A stretch of DNA of 14,026 nt from positions 1 through 14,026 of the forward strand of contig WRJY01000311.1 in the NCBI GenBank assembly GCA_009778355.1. Direction: 5' to 3'. This DNA is from Desulfovibrionaceae bacterium. GTDB taxonomy: Bacteria > Pseudomonadota > Gammaproteobacteria > Burkholderiales > Burkholderiaceae_C. How positions within the stretch are numbered: position 1 is the stretch's first letter; each line of letters opens with the position of its first letter. Under the pieces are notes generated by a model. That model had not been told where the DNA came from. It saw only the letters and a list, made by a program, of their open reading frames with translations, and searched no databases. This document shows, piece by piece, positions 7,049 through 14,026 of the stretch. The translations under genes were made by a program, and so were the position numbers.

Positions 7049-8143
7049 CTACCTGCTCCCCGCCGGTGTGTCGGCGGCAGTGACGGCGTCGCTCAACGCG
7101 GCCAGCGTGTTTTGCACGCGCGGCAGTTCAGCCGTTTTGGTCAGGCCCTGAATTTGCTGCAACAGCGTGGCGGCGGCCTGGGTGCGGCGCGAGGCCGGAT
7201 CGAACCAGTTGCCAAGCGCCATCTGCGCGGCGGTCAGGTCGGCGCGCGCGGCCTCGTACTGGCGCGCCAGCAGGCCCAGGCGCGCGCCCTGCAAGCGCAG
7301 CTTGAGGTTTTCGCGCACGAAGAAAGCCTGTTCGGGGCTCAACATGCTGGCCTCGGGCCGCTCGACGCGGCGCACGCGCAGCAGATCGCGCGCCTCGGCC
7401 AGCGACAGATGCCACCAGCGTCCCCACCACGATTCGGGCGGCTGCCCGGCGCTGCCGCGCGGCGCCGATTCAAACCCCACGCGGCCAACGTCGTTGGCCA
7501 GAGGCAGATCGTCCGCCTGGTGCAGCAATTGGTCGATGCGCGCCAGCAAGCCGGCAGTGTCGGGAAGGCTGGCCGCCTTGACGCGCTCCAGGTCCTTGGC
7601 CACGGCGCGCGCCACCGGCGCCAGCCGCGGGTCGGTGCTGCGGCCCAGGCGCCGCTCGGCAGTACGTAGCGCGGCCAGCAGCGGCTCGACGCTGCCGGTA
7701 AGCTGCGTCTGATCCTGCGCCACGCGCAGCGCGGCCTCCAGATCGGTGGCCAGGTTCTCGTCGCGGGCGCGCGTGACGATCTGCACCAGCTCTTCGAGCT
7801 GCGCGCGGTAGGCGCTCATGTCGCTGACCTTGCCCTCCAGCGCGGCCACCCTGGCGGCGGTCTCGCGCGCCGTCTCCTCGGCCTGGCGCGCCAGCGCGCG
7901 GGCCTCGACCGCGTTGTTGCCGGCCTCGGCGCTTTGCCGCGCCAGTTGCTGCTGTATGCCATCGACCTTTTGCCACAGCAGCACGCTGACCATGATGGCC
8001 ACCGCCGCCAGCAGCCAAGCGGCCAGCACATTGAACTGCAAGCCACGGCGCGGTGCGACCGGCGCGGGAGCCGGCTCGACGGCTGGCGGCGGCGCGGATG
8101 CGGGCGCTTCCGGCGACGGGGCGTTCATCGGCTCGGAATTCAT
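7049..8143 (-). CDS. hemX: HemX, membrane-anchored coiled-coil protein of the haem cluster
   Basis: 364 aa from the ATG at 8143, a start fixed by the 4-base ATGA overlap with the hemD stop (8140-8143). Domains: a Pro/Ala-rich cytoplasmic tail (about residues 5-33), one membrane segment (about 37-54, LAAWLLAAVAIMVSVLLW), a coiled coil (about 57-115, DGIQQQLARQSAEAGNNAVE through ARVAALEGKVSDM), and the HemX-family C-terminal domain containing WWGRWWHLSLAEARDLLRVRR and FFVRENLKLRLQGARLGLLA. Proteins of this family are often labelled uroporphyrin-III C-methyltransferase, but nothing resembling a SAM-dependent methyltransferase domain is seen. Its role in tetrapyrrole synthesis is not firmly known. 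The frame stays open far upstream (to 8572), but that part is a shadow of hemD. Confidence 0.9.
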   Translation of the reverse strand: MNSEPMNAPSPEAPASAPPPAVEPAPAPVAPRRGLQFNVLAAWLLAAVAIMVSVLLWQKVDGIQQQLARQSAEAGNNAVEARALARQAEETARETAARVAALEGKVSDMSAYRAQLEELVQIVTRARDENLATDLEAALRVAQDQTQLTGSVEPLLAALRTAERRLGRSTDPRLAPVARAVAKDLERVKAASLPDTAGLLARIDQLLHQADDLPLANDVGRVGFESAPRGSAGQPPESWWGRWWHLSLAEARDLLRVRRVERPEASMLSPEQAFFVRENLKLRLQGARLGLLARQYEAARADLTAAQMALGNWFDPASRRTQAAATLLQQIQGLTKTAELPRVQNTLAALSDAVTAADTPAGSR

Positions 8144-8952
8144 GCGCCCGATTCTATCGACGCCGTTACGGCTGCCACGGACGCAGCCAGCGCACCCAGG
8201 ACCGGCGGCGCGTCGCGAACGGCGCCAAACCCGGCCGCGCGCGCGGCCTGTGCGATGCGCGGATGTGTGGCCAGCGCAACGGCAGCCGACCAATCCTGCC
8301 GCGGCAGCGCGGCGCACAGATTGGCGATGGCCTCCGAACTGCTGAACAGCCACAGGCTGCCGTCTTGCGCCGCCGACTCGGCCAGCGCGCGCTGCGCGCC
8401 GTCCAGCGCGGGCGCCGCGCGCCGGTAGGCCACCACCTGGTCCACCGCCGCGCCCGCGGCCTGCAACTGACCGGCCAGCCAGCCGCGGCCAGCCAAGCGG
8501 CCATCGGCATCGCCGCCGCGCACGATCAGCACGCGCAGGCCGGGCCGCACCTGCCCCTGCACGCGCGCCCACAGCGATTCGGAATCGAACTGCGCCGCAT
8601 CGGACGGCGGCTCATCCACGCGCGCCACCGGCCAGCCCGCGTCCAGCACGGCCCGCGTGGTGCCGGGGCCGGTGGACCAGGCCCTGGTTTCAATGGCCTC
8701 CAGGGTCTGCGCGGCAAGCCCCGGCGGAATTTCCTGGCCCAGCAAGCCGTGCACCGCATTGGCGCTGACGAACATCGCCGCCTGGTACGCGCCCAGGCGC
8801 TGGCACGCCGACGCCAGCGCGCCGGTCAGCGGCTCGGGGGCAATTTCGATCAGCGGCAACGTGCAAACGCTCAGGCCGCGCACGCCCAACTCGCGCGCCC
8901 AGCGCGCCGCCTCGCGGGCGGGACGGGTGATGATGATGCGCGGCGGCGGCAT
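8140..8952 (-). CDS. hemD: Uroporphyrinogen-III synthase
   Basis: 270 aa; cyclises hydroxymethylbilane, the HemC product, to uroporphyrinogen III with inversion of ring D, in the cytoplasm. Family features visible: the opening IIITRPAREA, PLIEIAPEP at about 33-41, FVSANAVHGLL at about 61-71, VVAYRRAAP and the late LWLFSSSEAIANLCAALP, as expected of this poorly conserved two-domain enzyme. Length is normal. The ATG at 8952 lies 33 bp after hemC and has no Shine-Dalgarno; instead two copies of CTGACACA sit directly in front of it. The stop overlaps the hemX start by four bases. Confidence 0.92.
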   Translation of the reverse strand: MPPPRIIITRPAREAARWARELGVRGLSVCTLPLIEIAPEPLTGALASACQRLGAYQAAMFVSANAVHGLLGQEIPPGLAAQTLEAIETRAWSTGPGTTRAVLDAGWPVARVDEPPSDAAQFDSESLWARVQGQVRPGLRVLIVRGGDADGRLAGRGWLAGQLQAAGAAVDQVVAYRRAAPALDGAQRALAESAAQDGSLWLFSSSEAIANLCAALPRQDWSAAVALATHPRIAQAARAAGFGAVRDAPPVLGALAASVAAVTASIESGA

Positions 8953-8969
8953 GTGTCAGGCTGTGTCAG
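8952..8969. repeat. 8-bp direct repeat immediately before hemD
   Basis: TGTGTCAG occurs at 8952-8959 and 8962-8969 on the plus strand (CTGACACA twice on the coding strand), with a 10-base period. It fills the position where the hemD ribosome-binding site would be expected. Significance unknown; it may be chance. Confidence 0.4.
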
Positions 8970-8985
8970 TAACCCGCGGCGCGGT

Positions 8986-9906
8986 TCACCTGGCCCCGCC
9001 GGCCCGCAACTCGGCGGCCACGCGCTCACCCAGGGCGGCGGCCTGGGCCTGATCGGCCACGTCGGCCTGGCCTTGCGCGGTGACCAGGCGGGCTTCGCCC
9101 TCGGGGTCGCCCCAGGCGGCGCGCAGGGTCAGGCGCGCGCCGTCCAGCGTGGCGTGCGCGGCCAGCGGCATGGAACAACTGCCGCCCAGCGCGCGGCTGA
9201 CGGCGCGCTCGGCGGCCACCGCCAGCCAGGTGGCGCGGTCGGCCAGCGGCGCCAGCGCGGCGGCCAGATCGGGCCGCCCGGCGCGCGTTTCGATGCCCAG
9301 CGCGCCCTGCCCGGCGGCAGGCAGCATGTCGCTTTCGGCAAACACATGGCGGATGCGCGCCGCCAGTCCCAGGCGCTCGAGGCCCGCCGCCGCCAGCACG
9401 ATGCCGGCGTACTGGCCTTCGTCGAGCTTGCGCAGGCGCGTGTCGAGGTTGCCGCGCAGCGGCTCGATGCGGATGTCGCTGCGCTTCAATTTCGACAGCA
9501 TCGCGCGCAGCAGCACCGTGCGGCGCAGGCTGGAGGTGCCGATCACCGCGCCCGGCGGCAGATCGGCGGGCGCGGCGTGATGCGGCGACACCCAGGCATC
9601 GCGCGGGTCTTCGCGCCGCATGACGCAGGCCAGCTCGAAGCCCTCCGGCAGGTCCATCGGCACGTCTTTCAGCGAATGAACGGCGATGTCGGCGCGGCCT
9701 TCTTCGAGCGCGGTTTCCAACTCCTTGACGAACAGGCCCTTGCCGCCGACCTTGGACAGCGTGCGGTCCAGAATCTGGTCGCCGCGCGTGGTCATGCCCA
9801 GTAACGTGACGGCATGGCCGCGCGCTTCGAGCAGGGCCTGGACATGCCCGGCCTGCCACAGGGCGAGGCGGCTTTCACGGGTGGCGATGGTGATGGGCAG
9901 GGGCAT
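8986..9906 (-). CDS. hemC: Porphobilinogen deaminase (hydroxymethylbilane synthase)
   Basis: 306 aa; polymerises four porphobilinogen molecules to hydroxymethylbilane in the cytoplasm. Family motifs are all present: IATRESRLALWQA (7-19), GKGLFVKELE (55-64), HSLKDVPMDLP with the catalytic Asp81 (77-87), GTSSLRR (123-129), RGNLDTRL (151-158) and AAGLERLG (173-180). GGSCSMPLAAHA contains Cys244, which anchors the dipyrromethane cofactor. Length is normal. I choose the ATG at 9906 because homology starts with PITIATRES; a TTG at 9936 would add ten residues. No strong ribosome site is visible. It starts 63 bases after algR on the same strand, and the algR-hemC order matches that known from Pseudomonas, so read-through from the regulator genes is likely. 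Confidence 0.96.
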   Translation of the reverse strand: MPLPITIATRESRLALWQAGHVQALLEARGHAVTLLGMTTRGDQILDRTLSKVGGKGLFVKELETALEEGRADIAVHSLKDVPMDLPEGFELACVMRREDPRDAWVSPHHAAPADLPPGAVIGTSSLRRTVLLRAMLSKLKRSDIRIEPLRGNLDTRLRKLDEGQYAGIVLAAAGLERLGLAARIRHVFAESDMLPAAGQGALGIETRAGRPDLAAALAPLADRATWLAVAAERAVSRALGGSCSMPLAAHATLDGARLTLRAAWGDPEGEARLVTAQGQADVADQAQAAALGERVAAELRAGGAR

Positions 9907-9969
9907 GACGGCGTGCGACAAGCGCAAAGTGGGCAATGGTAGCGCCAGAGTCCGGGCGCGTTGGGCCAG

Positions 9970-10719
9970 TCAAGTCCCCAGCGCCTGGCGCACCGCCGCG
10001 ATCTGGCGGCGCGAGACCAGCAACAGCTCGTCCACGCCGGCCAGGCACACGGCCCAGCCTTCGCCCTCGTCGGGGTCGTGGTGGCGCACCAGGGCGCGAA
10101 TGGCCTCGCGCGCCACCAGCGCGTTGCGGTGGATGCGCAGAAAGCGCCCGGGGTATTTGTCTTCCAACTGGTTCAGGCTGCCGTCCAGCAGGTAGCTGGC
10201 CTGGGCGGTGCGCACGGTGATGTACTTGAGTTCGGCTTTCAGGTACAGCACCTCGGCCAGCGGCACGCGCAGGGTGCGGCCACGCTCGAAAATCATCAGC
10301 CACTGGGCTGCCGGATCAGCCTGCCCGGCTGACCGCATGGCGATGATGCGCTCCACTTTTTGAAGCGCTGCCTGCAAGCGCTGCAAGCGCACCGGCTTGG
10401 TCAGGTAGTCCACGGCCTCGACCTCGAAGGCCTGCAGCGCGTGCTCGGCGTGCGCGGTGACGAACACCACCAGCGGCGGCGGCGGCTGCGGCGCCTCGCG
10501 CAGCGCGGCAGCCAGCCGCAGGCCGCTGACGCCGGGCATGTGAATGTCGAGCAGCGCGACATCGAAGCGCTGGCGCTGCACCAGCGCCATGGCCTGCACG
10601 GCGCTGTCGGCCTCGCCCGCCGCCAGCGCGGCCGGCTCGCGGCAGTCGGCCAGCAGCTTGCGCAGGCGCGAGCGCGCCAGCGGTTCGTCGTCAACGATGA
10701 GCACTTGCAAGGCCGTCAT
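9970..10719 (-). CDS. algR: LytTR-family response regulator, AlgR-like
   Basis: 249 aa. The receiver domain (about 1-120) has the acidic pair D10-D11, phosphoacceptor D58 in ALLDIHMPGVSG, T88 in FVTAH, and K108 in YLTKPV. The C-terminal LytTR DNA-binding domain (about 140-245) includes VLYLKAELKYITVRT, the conserved GRFLRIHRNALV and a final VSRRQIAAVRQAL. It is a transcription factor presumably phosphorylated by the adjacent kinase. The ATG overlaps the kinase stop as ATGA (10716-10719). In Pseudomonas the equivalent protein controls alginate, twitching and virulence genes; targets here are unknown. The symbol rests on domain type plus the argH-algZ-algR-hemC gene order. The frame remains open upstream to 11838, but that is a shadow of the kinase gene. 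Confidence 0.9.
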   Translation of the reverse strand: MTALQVLIVDDEPLARSRLRKLLADCREPAALAAGEADSAVQAMALVQRQRFDVALLDIHMPGVSGLRLAAALREAPQPPPPLVVFVTAHAEHALQAFEVEAVDYLTKPVRLQRLQAALQKVERIIAMRSAGQADPAAQWLMIFERGRTLRVPLAEVLYLKAELKYITVRTAQASYLLDGSLNQLEDKYPGRFLRIHRNALVAREAIRALVRHHDPDEGEGWAVCLAGVDELLLVSRRQIAAVRQALGT

Positions 10720-11756
10720 TTCATCGGCACTTCGATGCGGGCCTGGTAAATGCCCTCGCGCAGCGCGGTGCGAAAGCCCCCTTCCAGATCGTGCAGCAGC
10801 CGCAGGCGGTCGCGCACGTTTTGCAGGGCCAGGCCGAGGCCCGCTTGGCCCTGCCCGGCGGGCACAGTGTTGGTAACTTTGATCAACGCCATCTGCCGGC
10901 GCAACTGTGTGGATACGCGCACCTGCGCGCCGGAAGGGCTGGGTTCGACGCCATGCTTGACGGCGTTTTCGATCAGCGGCTGCAAGATCAGCGGCGGCAG
11001 GCGCGCGGCGTTGACGCGCTCGTCCAGCGCCCATTCCACGCGCAGGCGCTTGCCGAAACGCACCTGCTCGATGGCCAGGTAGCGGCGCGCCAGGTCGATC
11101 TCCTGGCCGACGGTGGAACTGCCCTCCTGCTCGGTCAGCGCGTGGCGGAACAGGTCGGCCAAGTCCTCCAGCACCGATTCGGCCTTGTCCGGCTCGTCGC
11201 GCACCAGAGCGATGGCGCTGTTGAGGGCGTTGAACAGAAAGTGTGGCCGAATGCGCGCCTGCAACTCCGCCAGCCGCGCCGCGGTGGCCGCCGGCGTACT
11301 GCCGCGCGCGCGCCAGCGCAGGCTCGCCACGATCCCGGCGGCCAGCAGCGCGCCCGTGCAGGCGCTGGCCAGCCACGGCGGCGGGCCGGCAAAATCCAGC
11401 GCGGCCAATATGCCGCAGGCAGCCAGCCCGGCCAGCGCGCCCAAGGCCACGCCCGCCGCCGCCTGGGCCGCCCACGGCAGGCGCGCCAGCGGCATCTTCA
11501 GGCTGCAAACGGCCACCAGCCACAGCAGCGTGGCGGGCAAGGCGCCGCCGGTCAGTAGCGCCACGCGCGTCAGCCAGTCCACAACACTGCCGGTAACGAA
11601 CATCAGGCCGATGGCGGCCACCGCCTCCACGAACAGCACCGCGCGCAACACCACGCCGGCCTGACAGGCGTCGAACACCAGCAGCGGCGCGCGCCGGGCG
11701 CGCACGGGCGAGCGTCCGCGCTCGTCCAGGGTCGATAGAATTTGCGAGTCCTTCAT
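10716..11756 (-). CDS. algZ: Membrane sensor histidine kinase, AlgZ/FimS-like (LytS type)
   Basis: 346 aa from the ATG at 11756. Four predicted membrane segments (about residues 37-57, 66-88, 95-120 and 127-146) are followed directly by a His_kinase domain: RIRPHFLFNALNSAIALV with phosphoacceptor His172, the N-box QPLIENAVKHG (259-269, Asn264), and the G-box GLGLALQNVRDRL (307-319). There is no separate periplasmic sensor domain, so any signal must be sensed within or near the membrane, or through a partner. It precedes algR with a 4-base overlap and diverges from argH. No good ribosome site precedes the ATG. An in-frame ATG at 11807 would add 17 residues read through the inverted repeat at 11770-11793, which I consider less likely. 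The frame stays open further upstream only as an argH shadow. Confidence 0.9.
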   Translation of the reverse strand: MKDSQILSTLDERGRSPVRARRAPLLVFDACQAGVVLRAVLFVEAVAAIGLMFVTGSVVDWLTRVALLTGGALPATLLWLVAVCSLKMPLARLPWAAQAAAGVALGALAGLAACGILAALDFAGPPPWLASACTGALLAAGIVASLRWRARGSTPAATAARLAELQARIRPHFLFNALNSAIALVRDEPDKAESVLEDLADLFRHALTEQEGSSTVGQEIDLARRYLAIEQVRFGKRLRVEWALDERVNAARLPPLILQPLIENAVKHGVEPSPSGAQVRVSTQLRRQMALIKVTNTVPAGQGQAGLGLALQNVRDRLRLLHDLEGGFRTALREGIYQARIEVPMK

Positions 11757-11769
11757 GCGCTGCAAACAA

Positions 11770-11793
11770 AGTCCGCCACAGTGTAGGCGGACT
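11770..11793. promoter_or_regulatory. Perfect 8-bp-arm inverted repeat in the argH/algZ divergent gap
   Basis: AGTCCGCC (11770-11777) and GGCGGACT (11786-11793) flank ACAGTGTA, itself nearly self-complementary (ACA-G-TGT). The site ends 14 bases before the algZ start and lies about 56 bases before the argH start, in the only 93 bp between the two genes. It could be an operator for both divergent promoters or a hairpin in the algZ leader. No T-run fits a terminator in either direction. Clear -10/-35 boxes could not be assigned. Confidence 0.45.
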
Positions 11794-11849
11794 GTTTTCG
11801 CGTTCATCCGGCTGGCGCTGCCGCCGGTCACTTGGCAACCTCCCCCAGC

Positions 11850-13286
<1,437 letters not shown>

Positions 13287-13321
13287 AGCTGTGCGCCCGG
13301 CAATGTGAAGATGTCGAAACC

Positions 13322-13686
13322 ATGAGGCCCATTTACCGTGCGATAGCGCGATTTGCCACACTCCTTCTTCTCGCCGCAGCGTTTGCCAGCCACGCGAAGG
13401 AACCAGATGTTCTCGGCCCCGATACGTGGCCCAAAACGCTCGATGCGGCAGTAACGGTTGCCATCCAGCAACTCCCTCCCGCGAAGCAGGCCAGACTCAA
13501 AGCGATGAAGCGCGAAGATTTGATCCGACTGCATCAGGGTACGGAACGGGACTGCGCAACTATCTGGGCCTTTGGCGGGGAAACAAGGATTTGATTGTGT
13601 CCGCCTGCGGCCATCCCTGTCACCCGGATGACGCCTCGATGAAAATCATCGAGGCCATATGGGACAAGCTTCAAAAGCAGCCGTAG
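13322..13686 (+). pseudogene. Frameshifted small exported protein, DUF6794-like
   Basis: From the ATG at 13322 the frame encodes a signal peptide (basic MRPIYRAIAR, hydrophobic FATLLLLAAAF, probable cleavage near ASHA) and then a helical domain ending ...KREDLIRLHQG. That frame stops at 13594. The next frame over continues the expected family pattern: YGTGLRNYLGLWRGN, then HPDDASMKIIEAIWDKL, to a TAG at 13684-13686. Adding one base at the GGG run at 13537-13539 joins the two parts into 121 residues. The L-x-x-H-x-G-x-G-x-x-x-RN-x-x-GLW-x-GN and HPDDAS-x-x-I-x-x-x-W pattern resembles DUF6794, whose function I do not know. It may be a real pseudogene, a sequencing error, or recoding. It lies 35 bp after argH and ends one base from the convergent monooxygenase gene. 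Confidence 0.7.
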
Positions 13687-13687
13687 T

Positions 13688-13996
13688 TCAGACCGGCTCC
13701 AGCACATGAATCATGCGGCTGGCGGTGAACTCCCTGGTCTTGGCGCCGTAGGCCGCCATGTTCGGACCGGCGCCGTGGGCCTGCAAGGCGGCCAGCGAGG
13801 CCCACTTCTCGATCACCACGAAGGTGTCCGGCCCCAGCGTACCGCGCGAGGCGGGCATTCCGGCAGCATCGACCGCGGCGTTGTATTCGACGCAGCCCTC
13901 CTCGGCCAGCACGGCCGGGCGGTTGGCGCGGAACGCTTCCAGAATGTTTTCACGCTGACCGGGCTTGGCGGTGATGATGGCGACGACTTGAATCAT
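13688..13996 (-). CDS. Small ABM-domain protein, putative quinol monooxygenase
   Basis: 102 aa, a single dimeric ferredoxin-like ABM (antibiotic biosynthesis monooxygenase) domain. Visible family features: the opening strand IQVVAIITAKPGQRENILEAF, the helix-turn VLAEEGCVEYNAAVDA, TFVVIEKWASLAALQAHGAG in the centre, and a final strand RMIHVLEPV. Relatives include cofactor-free quinol monooxygenases such as YgiN, and also proteins with no known substrate, so the reaction is not certain. No signal peptide, so cytoplasmic. The ATG at 13996 has a good AAGGAG 7-8 bases upstream. It is convergent with the DUF6794-like gene, with one base between the two stop codons and no visible terminator. The remaining 30 bases to the window edge are its leader. 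Confidence 0.85.
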   Translation of the reverse strand: MIQVVAIITAKPGQRENILEAFRANRPAVLAEEGCVEYNAAVDAAGMPASRGTLGPDTFVVIEKWASLAALQAHGAGPNMAAYGAKTREFTASRMIHVLEPV

Positions 13997-14026
13997 TGCG
14001 CTGCTCCTTGGGGGATGAAAGCACAG

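Noticed and set aside
8053..9804. 583-codon plus-strand open frame opposite hemD and hemC
   Set aside because: Composition and position mark it as a shadow of the two hem genes on the other strand.
9907..9969. Possible hemC promoter (TTGACT overlapping the algR stop, TACCAT nearer hemC)
   Set aside because: The two elements are about 26 bases apart, too far for a sigma-70 promoter.
10720..11838. Open frame extending algR upstream to 622 codons, which could suggest a fused protein
   Set aside because: The extension lies within the kinase gene in another frame and has no domain features; the ATG at 10719 gives a normal-length regulator.

Overview
The window is high-GC, densely coding DNA that fits a betaproteobacterium of the order Burkholderiales, probably Comamonadaceae. 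The basis is protein resemblance and gene order: argH diverging from an AlgZ/AlgR-type two-component system that leads into hemC-hemD-hemX-hemY. The species cannot be named from sequence alone.

Right to left on the minus strand there are two blocks. Block one (11756 down to 5772) is a tight cluster: sensor kinase algZ, LytTR response regulator algR, porphobilinogen deaminase hemC, uroporphyrinogen-III synthase hemD, and the membrane proteins hemX and hemY. algZ/algR and hemD/hemX overlap by ATGA, which suggests translational coupling. Block two (5467 down to 479) is a complete type I secretion system: TolC-like outer-membrane protein, ABC transporter with a degenerate C39-like N-terminal domain, and HlyD-family adaptor. 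Stop and start codons overlap here too. This is the LapE/LapB/LapC type that exports large RTX adhesins, but no substrate lies in the window. A TPR-like protein follows and runs off the left edge. The two blocks are separated by 304 bp of AT-richer DNA. It holds a 21-bp palindrome and an intrinsic-terminator-like hairpin that faces the wrong way for every annotated gene around it.

On the plus strand, argH (11850-13286) diverges from algZ across a short region with a perfect 8-bp-arm inverted repeat. It is followed by a small exported-protein gene that reads as DUF6794-like only if a single-base frameshift at a GGG run is repaired. Convergent with it, at the right edge, is a small ABM-type monooxygenase gene on the minus strand.

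Most of the window is conventional (haem and arginine biosynthesis, regulation, secretion). I did not find a convincing wholly new system. The most worthwhile oddities are the regulatory structures in front of the secretion operon, the in-frame minisatellite in the TolC-like protein, the palindrome in the argH/algZ gap, and the frameshifted small gene.
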